Source: Streptomyces halobius (GTDB lineage: Bacteria; Actinomycetota; Actinomycetes; Streptomycetales; Streptomycetaceae). Taken from it: 64,000 nucleotides of DNA. The translations under genes and the position numbers were made by a program. The notes beneath the pieces were generated by a model. It saw only the letters and a program-made list of their open reading frames with translations. It had not been told where the DNA came from and did not search any database. Each line of letters opens with the position of its first letter. Position 1 is the stretch's first letter. The stretch covers positions 6,386,001-6,450,000 of the forward strand of contig NZ_CP086322.1 of NCBI RefSeq assembly GCF_023277745.1, read 5' to 3'. Positions 1 to 9,175 of this stretch are shown here, in pieces.

Positions 1-347
1 CGTTCCTCCCCGAGCACCTGCCCGGTGATGTCGGCGACGGCCGCGGTGATCCCCAGCTGGTCCACGGCCAGCGCGGCGATATGCGCCGCGACCGGATTGA
101 CCTCGTACAGCCGCGCGTTCGGCCCCGGCCGTCCGGTGACATTCCCGGTCGTCCGCACCAGCCCCGCGGCCTCCAGCCGGGCCAGCAGCTGCGAGGCGGT
201 CGGCTTCGACAGCCCGGTCAGCTCGCCGATCTGCGTACGGGTCAGCGGCCCCTGCGACACCAGCAGATCGAGCGCGGCCCGGTCGTTCATGGCCCGCAAC
301 ACCCGGGGCGTCCCGGGTGTCCCCCGCGTACCGTGCCCACCGGCCAT
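1..347 (-). CDS. ROK-family transcriptional regulator, N-terminal part (cut by window edge)
   Basis: The visible 115 residues hold an N-terminal winged helix (about residues 20-80; core GPLTRTQIGELTGLSKPTAS) followed by the start of a ROK sugar-kinase-like domain (YEVNPVAAHIAALAVDQLGI). ROK regulators usually sense a sugar or sugar phosphate and repress catabolic genes. The ATG at 347 is preceded by a G-rich stretch but no clear ribosome site; an in-frame GTG lies three codons upstream. The C-terminal half lies outside the window, so the ligand site cannot be judged. An inverted repeat at 421-442 upstream may be its own operator. The family call is fairly safe; the regulated pathway is unknown. 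Confidence 0.8.
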   Translation of the reverse strand, partial: MAGGHGTRGTPGTPRVLRAMNDRAALDLLVSQGPLTRTQIGELTGLSKPTASQLLARLEAAGLVRTTGNVTGRPGPNARLYEVNPVAAHIAALAVDQLGITAAVADITGQVLGEE

Positions 348-420
348 GACCGCCACCCCGTTCCGCCGCGTCGACGGCCGCCGTCCTCGCGTCGGCGGGC
401 CGGGCGGCATCTGTTAGGAA

Positions 421-442
421 ACCTTCCAGTTGATGGGAAGGT
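421..442. promoter_or_regulatory. inverted repeat, candidate ROK operator
   Basis: ACCTTCC (421-427) and GGAAGGT (436-442) form a perfect 7-bp inverted repeat with an 8-nt centre, 74-95 bp upstream of the regulator start. Position and symmetry suit autoregulation, but binding is inferred. Confidence 0.4.
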
Positions 443-615
443 AGGTCGCGGGTCAGGGCCGCGTCAATGGTTCCTACGCGGCGAGTTGGCGGGAGCCGTA
501 GTTCGCGGGCGAGGGGTATGGCTCCCGCATGATCCGCGGCGGGGCAGACAGCCCCACCAGGAGTCCGTGCGGGAGTCATGCCCTCAATTCCCCCTGAGTT
601 CGGCGCAGATGACGA

Positions 616-653
616 GGGGGGGGCTGCCCCGGCTGTCCGCCGGGGCTCCCCCC
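616..653 (-). terminator. hairpin downstream of the MscS gene
   Basis: A G-run, GCCCCGGC, a short loop, GCCGGGGC and a C-run form a strong hairpin starting 29 nt after the mscS stop on the minus strand. There is no U-tract, as is common for terminators in very G+C-rich genomes. The rest of 348-681 shows no gene. Confidence 0.5.
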
Positions 654-681
654 TTCATGCCGAAGTCCGGCCCGGCAGCGC

Positions 682-1797
682 CTACTTCCCCAGACGCGGC
701 TTGGAGATCGGCTGCGACGCCGGCGACCGCGGGGAGGTCCGGGTGTCGAGGGCCGAGGGGGCGGCCAGGGCGGCGGACGGGTCGGTGGGCCGTTCCCCGG
801 CTTCCTCCGGGGCGGGGCGCGGGGCCAACCGGATGTCGGCGGCGTCCAGAGCCCGCTTGATGCGCCAGCGCAGTTCGCGTTCGATGCCGAGGGCCTTGCC
901 GGGCATGGCCTTGGCCGAGACGCTGAGGGTGACCGCGTCGAGGTACACCTCGCTCAGGCCGAGCACCTCCACCGGCTCCCACAGCTGCTCGTTCCAGGGC
1001 TCGGCCTTGGACATCTCCTCGCCGACGGTGGTGATGATCTCCCGGGCGCGGTCCAGGTCCTGGTCGGCGGCTATCAGGACGTCGACGTTCGCCGTCGACC
1101 AGCCCTGGCTGAGGTTGCCGATCCGTTTCACCTCGCCGTTGCGGATGTACCAGATGGCGCCGTTGGGGCCGCGCAGCTTGGTGACGCGCAGGCCGACCTC
1201 GATGACCGTACCGGTGGCCACACCCGCGTCGATCTCGTCGCCGACGCCGTACTGGTCCTCCAGGATCATGAAGACGCCGGAGAGGAAGTCGGTGACCAGG
1301 TTGCGGGCGCCGAAGCCGATCGCGACACCCGCCACGCCCGCGCTGGCGAGCAGCGGCGCCAGATTGATCTTCAGCACGGACAGCACCGTGAGGGACGCCG
1401 TGCCCATGATCAGGAAGGAGGCGGCGCTGCGCAGCACCGAGCCGATGGCCTCGGAGCGCTGCCGGCGGCGCTCGGCGACGGGGGAACCTCCCTCCCGGGC
1501 GGAGCCGGAGCCGGGGGAGAGGAGGCCGCCCAGCGCCGTGCCCTGGGCGGACGCGGTGCGGTTCATCCGCTCGATCAACTTGGTGATGGTGCGGCGTATC
1601 ACATGGCGCAGCACCACCGCGATCACGATGATCAGCAGGATCCGCAGGCCGGACTCGACCCACGTCCCCCAGTTCTCCTCCACCCAGCCGGCGGCGTTGG
1701 TGGCCTTCTCCGTGGCCTCGTCGAGCGAGGTCGGGCCGGTGGAAACCGGTGCGGCGGCGCCCAGTGGTGCGGCGGCCGGAGAAGCGGACCAGTACAC
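682..1797 (-). CDS. mscS: MscS-type mechanosensitive ion channel
   Basis: 371-residue inner-membrane channel that opens on membrane tension and releases solutes after osmotic downshock. Hydrophobic helices lie near residues 47-65 (ILLIIVIAVVLRHVI) and 120-140, followed by the glycine/alanine-rich pore helix and MscS-fold start (LLASAGVAGVAIGFGARNLV) and a soluble beta domain. The C-terminal tail is Pro/Ala-rich and probably disordered. GTG at 1797 is chosen because GGAAGG sits 7 nt upstream and the Met/Val starts further out add low-complexity Arg/Pro sequence not typical of the family. It stands alone, divergent from the HNH gene; the 302-bp gap must hold both promoters, but no clear promoter motif was seen. 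Confidence 0.85.
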   Translation of the reverse strand: MYWSASPAAAPLGAAAPVSTGPTSLDEATEKATNAAGWVEENWGTWVESGLRILLIIVIAVVLRHVIRRTITKLIERMNRTASAQGTALGGLLSPGSGSAREGGSPVAERRRQRSEAIGSVLRSAASFLIMGTASLTVLSVLKINLAPLLASAGVAGVAIGFGARNLVTDFLSGVFMILEDQYGVGDEIDAGVATGTVIEVGLRVTKLRGPNGAIWYIRNGEVKRIGNLSQGWSTANVDVLIAADQDLDRAREIITTVGEEMSKAEPWNEQLWEPVEVLGLSEVYLDAVTLSVSAKAMPGKALGIERELRWRIKRALDAADIRLAPRPAPEEAGERPTDPSAALAAPSALDTRTSPRSPASQPISKPRLGK

Positions 1798-2099
1798 AGC
1801 AGAACCTTCCGTGTGGGACAGCGCACCCGGACCGCGGCGCCCCCCTGAAGGACCGCGGTGTCCCCCGGAGCCGGGCGGACGAACGGGGTGGACCAACCAC
1901 ACTAACGGGGCAACCGGGGCGGTCCGCGCCCGTGTTCGAGCCGGATGGCCACCTCGCAGGAGGGACGTGCGGCGGTGTGGTGGAAAACACCTCCGACCCG
2001 TTACGCGGTCATGGTGGCGCTCCGACCAGGCACCGGGGGACACTGTGGGGAGATCGTCCCGGCGCGAGCCACGCGCCGCCGGCGTACAAGGAGGCACCC

Positions 2100-2636
2100 G
2101 TGCCGCATGTCCTGGTCCTCAACGCGTCGTACGAGCCGCTCGGCGTCGTACCGCTCCGCCGTGCGCTCATCCTCGTACTCAATGAGAAGGCTGTGAGTCT
2201 TGAGGAGTCCGGCGCCCTGATGCACAGTGCGACCCGTGTCATCCCCGCTCCGAGCGTGGTCCGCTTGAAGCGGTTCGTGCGGGTGCCCTTTCGCGGCCCC
2301 GTTCCACTGACCCGCCGGGCGCTGTTCGCACGTGACGGCGGGCGCTGTATGTACTGCGGTGGCGTCGCAACCAGCGTCGACCACGTCATCCCGCGCAGTC
2401 GCGGCGGTCAGCACACCTGGGAGAACGTCGTCGCCGCCTGCCGGCGGTGCAATCACGTCAAGGCCGACCGCCATGTCGCCGAGATCGGCTGGCGGCTGCG
2501 TCATCAGCCCGCCCCGCCGTCCGGACTCGCCTGGCGGATCATCGGCACCGGGCATAGGGATCCGCGCTGGCTGCCGTACTTGCAGCCGTATGGCGCGGAT
2601 GACGCCCTAGCCCGGATCGACGCCGTGTCGGCATAG
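2100..2636 (+). CDS. HNH endonuclease family protein
   Basis: 178 residues with a complete HNH zinc-finger nuclease domain: C83-x2-C86, D94-H95 within DHVIPRSRGG, N109 and C114-x2-C117-N118. The N-terminal 75 residues (VLNASYEPLGVVPLRRALIL) are the conserved lead-in of the stand-alone actinobacterial/cyanobacterial HNH proteins that follow no phage gene. GTG at 2100 has an AAGGAGG ribosome site 7 nt upstream. The substrate is unknown; such proteins are thought to nick or cut DNA in repair or defence, but no partner gene is adjacent. It ends convergently with the GH84 gene across a strong hairpin. Confidence 0.85.
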   Translation: MPHVLVLNASYEPLGVVPLRRALILVLNEKAVSLEESGALMHSATRVIPAPSVVRLKRFVRVPFRGPVPLTRRALFARDGGRCMYCGGVATSVDHVIPRSRGGQHTWENVVAACRRCNHVKADRHVAEIGWRLRHQPAPPSGLAWRIIGTGHRDPRWLPYLQPYGADDALARIDAVSA

Positions 2637-2671
2637 GTCCGGGTTTCTGCGTCACAGCTCCGGGTTCCTGC

Positions 2672-2725
2672 GTCCTGGGGCCGGACGGGAGCCGCGCGTA
2701 CGCAGCTCCCGTCCGGCCCCAGGAC
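2672..2725. terminator. bidirectional terminator hairpin
   Basis: Perfect 21-bp inverted repeat (2672-2692 / 2705-2725) with a 12-nt loop between the convergent HNH and GH84 genes, so it can serve both. Two near-identical 16-bp direct repeats (2638-2653, 2659-2674) run into its left arm. Confidence 0.8.
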
Positions 2726-2731
2726 GGGAGC

Positions 2732-5700
2732 TCATCCGTCCCCGTGCGGGCCCTTCCCGCCGCCCCGGCCGCCCGGCTCCTCGCCCGCCCGGCCGGGGCC
2801 CGCCGCGCCCTGCTGCCCCACCACGGCGTATGCCTCCACCGACCAGAGCGAGTACCCGAACCGGGTGGCCCGCTTGTCGCCCTGCACCCGGACGAAGCGG
2901 ACATTCTCGGCGTCCATCCGCACCGCCTCCCGGCCCCCCTTGCCGTCCCGTACGGTGGCCGCGGTCCGCCAGCTCCGGCCGTCCGGTGAGACCTGGACGC
3001 GGTAGCCGGCGGCATAGGCGTCCTGCCAGTTCAGGACGACCAGGCCGAGGCGGGTCGGGCGGGGCAGCGCGAACTGCAGCCAGGCGCTGTCCTCGGCACG
3101 CGAGGACCAGCGGGTCTTCGGGTTGCCGTCGGTGGCCGCGGACGCCGGGAACGCCCTGGTCTCGTCACCGGACGAGGTGGCCGCGGCGCCCCGTGCCAGG
3201 TCCTTGCCGCCGGTCCGCGGATAGACCCGTACGGTCAGCGTCCGCTCCTCGCCCCCGAAGGCGACCGGAATCTCATATGTCCCGGAGCGCGCGCCCTCGG
3301 GAACCCCGACCGCGATACGGACCGTGGCGGTGCCCCCGCGCGGCGCCGTGACCTGCTCCGGGGCGTGCACCGTGAAGCCCTTGGGCGCCTTGACCGTCAG
3401 CTTCTCCCGGACGTCACCGGGACGGCGGGAGAAGACCCGGGCGTCCACCGTCGCCCGGCCGCCGGTCTCCGCGTCCGCCTCCTTGCGGGACAGCTCCAGA
3501 CCGGCCGGCGGGGTGTCGTCGAACCACGGGGTGAGCGCGTGGACGGACGGGGCCGCCGTGCCCTTCGCCCACGACAGCCGGACCGCGTCGGCCCGCAGGC
3601 CGTGCGTGTGCGACTCGGTCCAGCCGGTCGCGGAGAGCGGGCCCAGGCGCCGCCAGCCCGCGCCGGGGACCCGTGCCTCCAGGGAGACGGCGGTCGCGTC
3701 GGCGCCCGGTTCGGTCAGCGCGGTGATCGCGCTCAGCGGGCGGGGCCGCTCGAAGGGCACGGTCAGCGAGGTGGGATCGGCGCCCTCGGTGGGCCGCGGG
3801 GAGTCGCGGCGCGCACCCGTCCAGGCGTCGGCCTCGGTCATCGACCGCTCCAGGAACGGCGCGAGCACCCCCTTGCCGACCGTCACCGGGCTCCGCTTGA
3901 TCTCCTGGCGCAGGCGCCGCGCGGTGCGCTGGGCGGACCAGGCGGTGTCGCCGTCGCCGTGGGCCTGCGCCATCAGCGTGTCCACGGCACGCTCACCGGC
4001 CCGGCCGTAACGGGCCAACTGCTCGGCCCACGGCCGCACTTCGGCCGCCAGATCCGAGTTCAGGTTCTTCGGCGCGGTGCTCATGGTGCGGAACGCGGCC
4101 CGCAGTGCCTTCGCCGCCTTCGCGAAGTCCGTGTCCCGGCCGGGCCTGCCCCGGTTGGTCGCGGCCTCCCGGGCCTTCCAGAAGCGGTCGATCAGCGGCC
4201 GCAGATACGCCGACTCGTCCCAGGCCAGGACGGACGACGCGGCGTTGCCGGCGAGGGCGCGCAGTGCGGCACGGGCCCGCGGATCGCCGCCCGCCAGATC
4301 GTCGATGGCCGCGTCCCAGGACTCCGACGGGTCGTAGGCGCGCGGATTCCAGGCGAAGTCCGCGGCCGTGAACAGCGGGACGCGGGAGGCCACCGGCTGC
4401 TCCATGGCGTTGGCGAGCAGCACCGCCGAGCCGGTGGCGACGGCCGGCTCGCGCCCCGTGTACGGGCCGAGGAAGATCCGGTCCCGGGCGTAGTCGTTGA
4501 CCGGGTAGTTGTCCATGGTGACCAGCGGATGGCGGAACGCCGCGCGGGTGGCGGACAGTTCACCGCCGGTGATGGTCCGCGGCACCACACCGATGCCGGT
4601 CCAGGCCACCTCGACCCGGTCGTCGAGCACCTCGGACAGCGCGTCCCGGTACGCCGTCGCGCCGTCCTGGTAGTACTCGGTCGGCATCAGCGACAGCGGC
4701 GCCGACGCCGGGTGCCGCTCCCTGAGGTGCTCGGCGAGCGTGTTGGCCACCTTCGCCTGCGCCGCGGCGGCGGCCTGCGGGCCCGAGCCGAAGGTCTCCT
4801 CGTCGGCGCCGCAGTGCCATTCGCGGTAGCTGACGTCCTGGAACTGCAGCTGGAAGGAGCGCACCCCCAGCGCCCACATCGCGTCCACCTTGCGCCGCAG
4901 CGCCCGCATGTCCTCCTCGGACGACAGACACATCGCCTGGCCGGGGGCGATCGCCCAGCCCAGGGTGACGTGGTTGGCGCGGGCCCGCTCGGCCAGCGCC
5001 CGGAAGCCGGCACGTTCCCGGGCCGGGTACGGCTCGCGCCACCGGGCCTGCCGGAACGGGTCGTCGCCCGGCGCGTACAGATAGCGGTTCTGCTTGGTGC
5101 GCCCCATGAAGTCCAGCTGGGCGAGCCGCTGCGCCAGGCTCCACGGCCGGCCGAAGAACCCCTCGGTGGTGCCGCGCACCCCGGTGCCGGGCCAGTCCCG
5201 TACGACCACCGAGGCCAGCTGCCGACCACCGCCCTGATCACTGTCCGTGACCAGCTGCCGCAGCGTCTGCGCGGCGTGGAACAGCCCGTCCGGACCGACG
5301 CCGTCCAGCGCGACCGTGTCACGGCCCGCGACCTGGCCGACGGCGAGGCGGTAGCCGCCGGACGGCAGATCCCCGCGGGCGGGCGCGCTGAGCGCCCTCA
5401 GCGCGTCATCGGCCTGCTTCCCGCCGACCCGGATCACCGGCCCGGCAGCGGGCACCGGCTCGCCAGGAACCACCTGCCGGACCGTGTGCACCCCGGCGTC
5501 CCGCAGCAGCCCGCGCAGCACGTCCAGGGTGTACGGATCGGTCTCCACCGGGGCCACCAGCGCGACCTCGCCACCGAGCGGCACGGCGGCGCCGAGCTCC
5601 TTCATCGACTGGGGGCGCGGCCAGACGGCGGGCGGCCGCGCCGCACCGGCCGGCCGGTCGGGCCGGTCGGGGGTTCCGATGGAGGGATCCGCGGGCTGCG

Positions 5701-5866
5701 CCGCCTGCGCGCCGGGCGTACCGCCCAGCAGCCCCCCTATGACCGCGGCGGCCAGCGCGGTGGTCCCCGCCACCCGCGCGCGCGTGCGCCCGCTGCCCGC
5801 CTCGCTGCTCCTGCCGCCCCTGCCCCTACCGATTCTTCCGACGCTCCACACGCCCCGGACTCGCAC
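2732..5866 (-). CDS. secreted GH84-like beta-N-acetylglucosaminidase/hyaluronidase with C-terminal discoidin-type domain
   Basis: 1044 residues. Basic N-terminus then a hydrophobic stretch (AGTTALAAAVIGGLLGG, about 33-49) ending in AQA: a Sec-type signal peptide. Residues 75-220 match the small N-terminal domain of GH84/GH20 enzymes; 230-530 is the GH84 barrel (TEGFFGRPWS, YLYAPGDDP, WREPYP). A helical region follows, then beta-sandwich domains, the last (about 900-1010) like F5/8-type C. Family enzymes remove N-acetylglucosamine from glycans through a neighbouring Asp-Asp pair; here the position of the first Asp is Gln343, followed by Asp344. GTG at 5866 follows GAGGAG. Probably extracellular glycan degradation; no DasR-like site was recognised upstream. 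Confidence 0.85.
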   Translation of the reverse strand: MRVRGVWSVGRIGRGRGGRSSEAGSGRTRARVAGTTALAAAVIGGLLGGTPGAQAAQPADPSIGTPDRPDRPAGAARPPAVWPRPQSMKELGAAVPLGGEVALVAPVETDPYTLDVLRGLLRDAGVHTVRQVVPGEPVPAAGPVIRVGGKQADDALRALSAPARGDLPSGGYRLAVGQVAGRDTVALDGVGPDGLFHAAQTLRQLVTDSDQGGGRQLASVVVRDWPGTGVRGTTEGFFGRPWSLAQRLAQLDFMGRTKQNRYLYAPGDDPFRQARWREPYPARERAGFRALAERARANHVTLGWAIAPGQAMCLSSEEDMRALRRKVDAMWALGVRSFQLQFQDVSYREWHCGADEETFGSGPQAAAAAQAKVANTLAEHLRERHPASAPLSLMPTEYYQDGATAYRDALSEVLDDRVEVAWTGIGVVPRTITGGELSATRAAFRHPLVTMDNYPVNDYARDRIFLGPYTGREPAVATGSAVLLANAMEQPVASRVPLFTAADFAWNPRAYDPSESWDAAIDDLAGGDPRARAALRALAGNAASSVLAWDESAYLRPLIDRFWKAREAATNRGRPGRDTDFAKAAKALRAAFRTMSTAPKNLNSDLAAEVRPWAEQLARYGRAGERAVDTLMAQAHGDGDTAWSAQRTARRLRQEIKRSPVTVGKGVLAPFLERSMTEADAWTGARRDSPRPTEGADPTSLTVPFERPRPLSAITALTEPGADATAVSLEARVPGAGWRRLGPLSATGWTESHTHGLRADAVRLSWAKGTAAPSVHALTPWFDDTPPAGLELSRKEADAETGGRATVDARVFSRRPGDVREKLTVKAPKGFTVHAPEQVTAPRGGTATVRIAVGVPEGARSGTYEIPVAFGGEERTLTVRVYPRTGGKDLARGAAATSSGDETRAFPASAATDGNPKTRWSSRAEDSAWLQFALPRPTRLGLVVLNWQDAYAAGYRVQVSPDGRSWRTAATVRDGKGGREAVRMDAENVRFVRVQGDKRATRFGYSLWSVEAYAVVGQQGAAGPGRAGEEPGGRGGGKGPHGDG

Positions 5867-6056
5867 GGCTGCTCCTCGTCCCCACTCACTGTGCGTGCCG
5901 ACTCCCGCCGGCGCCCCCCGCCGATGCCCGTTCGGACAGACCTTCGGCTGTGAGCCCACCATTGTGGCGGTGAGGGTGTCAACCGCGAGATGGGGGGTCC
6001 CGGAGGCCGGTTCCGCCCGGCCGGGCGTGGTGCCAGTGCCAACGGGGCCCAGTGAT

Positions 6057-6143
6057 CCGTAGCGCTGGGGAGGGGAGAGGGCCGCCGCGCAACAACCGGC
6101 GCCCGTAGCGCTGGGAAGCGGGGCGCCGCGCAGCAGCCGGAGC
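6057..6143. repeat. two-copy imperfect direct repeat upstream of malQ
   Basis: Copy 1 (6057-6102) and copy 2 (6103-6143) both begin CCGTAGCGCTGGG and share CGCCGCGCA and CAGCCGG-like ends; copy 2 is about 5 bp shorter. The repeat lies in the 461-bp spacer between the divergent GH84 and malQ transcription units; nothing else definite was seen in that spacer. Confidence 0.5.
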
Positions 6144-6327
6144 CCGCAGAACTTCCTTCCGGATGCCCGTTTCCTCCATACTCTCTGCGCCCTGCGGCGT
6201 CCGCCGCCGTGAAATCGCCTGCGACGGTACGATGTGAGGTGGCCCACGTTTGCTGTGTGGTGACGTCTGCGATCGTGTCCAGTGGGTAGGGCAGCCATGT
6301 CCTACTACCGATGAACGGGAGGCCCTG

Positions 6328-6597
6328 GTGGCCGCATCCGCTCAGCTGCTCCTCGATGCCCTGTCCTCCAAACCGGGAGGTGCGCAGATGGAGCCCGATC
6401 TGTTCGACGGAGTCTCCGACCCCGATTCCGGCCTCGACGGCTCCGGATCCCTCAGCTTCACCGAGCCGCCGCTCACCAGCGAGCCGCCGCTCGCCGACGC
6501 CGCCCCGCTGACCAGCGAGGTCCCCATCGCCGCGGAACTGCCACTGACCAGCGAGCCCACGGCCGCCGGCCTGGGCACGGAGTCCATGGAGGTCTGA
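6328..6597 (+). CDS. small hypothetical protein with LTSEP repeats, upstream of malQ
   Basis: 89 residues, no recognised family. The N-terminus is a short amphipathic helix (AASAQLLLDALSSKP); the rest is acidic and low-complexity with repeated (L)TSE(P/V) units at roughly residues 50-80. GTG at 6328 follows GGGAGG by 5 nt; the stop is 6 nt before malQ ATG, so both are probably co-transcribed and the malQ ribosome site lies inside this gene. Codon third positions are G/C-rich in this frame. It could also be a leader with no protein function. Confidence 0.5.
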   Translation: MAASAQLLLDALSSKPGGAQMEPDLFDGVSDPDSGLDGSGSLSFTEPPLTSEPPLADAAPLTSEVPIAAELPLTSEPTAAGLGTESMEV

Positions 6598-6603
6598 CGC
6601 CCC

Positions 6604-8976
6604 ATGGGCCGCGCTCGGCTCGCCCGGTTGCACGGCATCATCACGTCCTACGCCCCCTCGCCGGGCAGGACCGTCCACACCGGTGACGACACCCTCGTCG
6701 CCGTGCTCGCCGCCCTCGGCGTCGACGCCTCGACCCCGGACGCCGTACGCGCCGCCCTCGACGCACACCGGGACGACGGGCGCACCCCCGACGCCCCTGA
6801 GGCCATGAGGGAGTGCCGCACCCTCCTCCCCCGTACCGTCGTCGTGCGCCCGCACCGGCCGCCCGACCTCACCGGGCTCCCCGAAGGCACCGCCCTGCGG
6901 GTGGAGACCGAGGACGGGCAGAGCCGCGAGACGGTGACGGAGGCCGGGCCCGCCCGCCCACCGGCCGCGCCCGGTCGGCGCCCCGCCGGGTCCCCGGACG
7001 CCGGCCCACGGGACCCCTCGGCCCGGCAGGTCCTCGCCGGGCTGCCCCTGGGCGTCCACGTACTCCACGCCCGCACCCCCGACGGCCGCTCCGCCCGCGC
7101 CCACCTCATCGTCGCGCCCGACCGGGTCCCCGCCCCGCCCGCCCGCAGCCACGGCTTCATGGTGCAGCTCTACTCGCTGCTCTCCCGGCACTCCTGGGGC
7201 ATGGGCGACCTCGGGGACCTCGCCGACCTCGCCGCCTGGTCCGGCCGCGCCCTGGGCACCGGCTTCGTCCAGCTCAACCCGCTGCACGCGGCCGTCCCCG
7301 GCCCGCCCACCGACCCGTCCCCGTACCGCCCCTCCTCGCGCCGCTTCCCCGACCCCGTCCATCTGCGGATCGAGCACATCCCGGAGTACGCCCAGCTGAC
7401 CGGCGCGGCCCTGTTACGCGCCGCCGAGCTGGCCGGCCGTGCCGAGACGCTGCGTACCGACGTCCTCGAACGGGGCGCGCTGATCGACCGGGACGCGGTC
7501 TGGGGCCTGAAGAAACAAGCCCTGGAGCTGCTCTGCGCGGTCCCGCTCACCCCGGGCCGGCGCGCCGCCTACTGCGACTTCCTCGCCGAACAGGGCCAGG
7601 CCCTGGACGACCACGCCACCTGGTGCGCCATCGCCGAGCGGCACGGGCCCGACTGGCGCGGCTGGCCCGCCGAGCTACGCGATCCACGGTCACCGGGGAC
7701 GGCCCGGCTGCGCACCCGGCTGCTGGACCGGATCGACTTCCACTGCCGCCTCGCCTGGCTCACCGACCAGCAGCTCGGCGCCGCGCAGCAGGCCGCGCGG
7801 GACGCCGGCATGAATATGGGTCTGGTGCACGACCTCGCCGTCGGCGTCCATCCCTCCGGCGCCGACACCTGGGCGCAGCAGGACGCCTTCGCCGAAGGCA
7901 TCTCCATCGGGGCACCGCCCGACGCCTTCAATCCCCGCGGTCAGGACTGGGGCCTGCCGCCCTGGCGGCCCGACGCACTGGCCGCCGCGGGCTACGCCCC
8001 CTACCGGGAGCTGCTGCGCGGGCTGCTGCGGCATGCCGGGGCGCTGCGTATCGACCATGTGATGGGGCTGTTCCGGCTGTGGTGGATCCCGGAGGGCCGT
8101 CCGCCGACGGAGGGCACCTACGTCCGCTACGACGGCGAGGCGATGCTGTCGGTGCTGGCCCTGGAGGCGCACCGGACCGGCGCGGCGGTGATCGGCGAGG
8201 ACTTGGGGACCGTGGAGCCCGGTGTACGGGGCGCGCTCGCCGAGCGGGGGGTGCTGGGGACGTCGGTCCTGTGGTTCGAGCGGGATTACGGGGCGGGCGG
8301 GACGGTGGACGGGGGCGGCCCGGGGGCCGCCGAGGGCTCTGGGGAAGGTGGGACTGCCGAGCGCGCCGGGGAAGGCCGGGGGGCCGCCGGGAGCTCCGGG
8401 GGCGGTCCGGGGGCCGTTCACGGCTCCAAGGACGGCGAAGGACCGGGAGGCGCCGAGGACTTCGAGGGTGTCGAGGACTCCGGGTCCGTCGTGCCCGAGG
8501 CCCGGATCCTGGCCCCCGACGAGTGGCGCAGCGACTGCCTGGCCACCGTCACCACCCACGATCTGCCGACCACCGCCGCCCGGCTGTCCGGCGAGGATCT
8601 CGCGCTGCGTGAGCGGCTGGGGCTGCTGGCCGGCCCGCCGCAGCGGGAGCGGGCCCGTGCGGCGTACGAACTCGCCGAGTGGCTGGGTGAGTTGGCGCGC
8701 CAGGGGCTGCTGCCCGAGGGCGCGGGCGACGAGGAGGCGGCGGTCCGGGCCGTGCACCGTTTTCTGCTGCGGACCCCGGCGCGGATGGTCGGGGTGTGGC
8801 TGCCGGACGCGGTGGGGGACCGCCGGCCGCAGAACCTCCCCGGTACATGGGATGAATACCCGAACTGGCGGCTGCCGATCGCCGGTCCCGACGGGCGCCC
8901 GCAGACCCTCGAAGAGCTGGCGGCCTCGCCCCGACTGCACGCCCTGATGCGGGAGTTGTCCGACGGAAGCCGGTAG
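6604..8976 (+). CDS. malQ: 4-alpha-glucanotransferase (amylomaltase, GH77)
   Basis: 790-residue cytoplasmic disproportionating enzyme that transfers alpha-1,4-glucan segments during maltodextrin/glycogen metabolism. The GH77 catalytic residues are visible: nucleophile D484 (LRIDHVMG), acid/base E532 (VIGEDLGTVEPG) and D653 (TTHDLPT). The actinobacterial N-terminal extension precedes the barrel. Between E532 and D653, residues about 563-630 are a Gly/Glu/Ser-rich low-complexity stretch that is not part of the family core, making the protein longer than usual. ATG 6604 has GGAGGT inside the preceding small ORF. Function looks intact because all catalytic motifs remain. Confidence 0.95.
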   Translation: MGRARLARLHGIITSYAPSPGRTVHTGDDTLVAVLAALGVDASTPDAVRAALDAHRDDGRTPDAPEAMRECRTLLPRTVVVRPHRPPDLTGLPEGTALRVETEDGQSRETVTEAGPARPPAAPGRRPAGSPDAGPRDPSARQVLAGLPLGVHVLHARTPDGRSARAHLIVAPDRVPAPPARSHGFMVQLYSLLSRHSWGMGDLGDLADLAAWSGRALGTGFVQLNPLHAAVPGPPTDPSPYRPSSRRFPDPVHLRIEHIPEYAQLTGAALLRAAELAGRAETLRTDVLERGALIDRDAVWGLKKQALELLCAVPLTPGRRAAYCDFLAEQGQALDDHATWCAIAERHGPDWRGWPAELRDPRSPGTARLRTRLLDRIDFHCRLAWLTDQQLGAAQQAARDAGMNMGLVHDLAVGVHPSGADTWAQQDAFAEGISIGAPPDAFNPRGQDWGLPPWRPDALAAAGYAPYRELLRGLLRHAGALRIDHVMGLFRLWWIPEGRPPTEGTYVRYDGEAMLSVLALEAHRTGAAVIGEDLGTVEPGVRGALAERGVLGTSVLWFERDYGAGGTVDGGGPGAAEGSGEGGTAERAGEGRGAAGSSGGGPGAVHGSKDGEGPGGAEDFEGVEDSGSVVPEARILAPDEWRSDCLATVTTHDLPTTAARLSGEDLALRERLGLLAGPPQRERARAAYELAEWLGELARQGLLPEGAGDEEAAVRAVHRFLLRTPARMVGVWLPDAVGDRRPQNLPGTWDEYPNWRLPIAGPDGRPQTLEELAASPRLHALMRELSDGSR

Positions 8977-9175
8977 TGCGCCGGGCGTTGGCGCCCGCCG
9001 CCGCACCACCCTTCCGGTCCGTCGTGCCGTCCGGCACCATGCCCTGGACGCAGCCAGACAACCGACCGTTCGCCGGCTGATCATTCGACATGCGCCGCTC
9101 GTCCCCGTCAGGCCGAGGTGACCGTTGCGCCACCCCGGACGCGCGGGCCGCACGGGCGTCCGATACGTTGACTTC

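Noticed and set aside
584..1990. 468-codon frame overlapping mscS on the same strand
   Set aside because: Different frame from the MscS protein, Arg/Pro/Gly-rich, no domain; the MscS frame carries all family motifs.
2100..2636. Homing or mobile-element HNH nuclease
   Set aside because: No intron, intein, terminase or transposase context; the N-terminal lead-in matches stand-alone chromosomal HNH proteins.
3365..5953. 862-codon open frame on the plus strand
   Set aside because: Antisense to the GH84 gene; composition is Arg/Gly/Pro-rich shadow sequence without domains, as expected from the G+C-rich third positions of the real gene.
5867..6327. DasR operator upstream of the GH84 gene
   Set aside because: No ACTGGTCTAGACCAGT-like palindrome could be found in the spacer.
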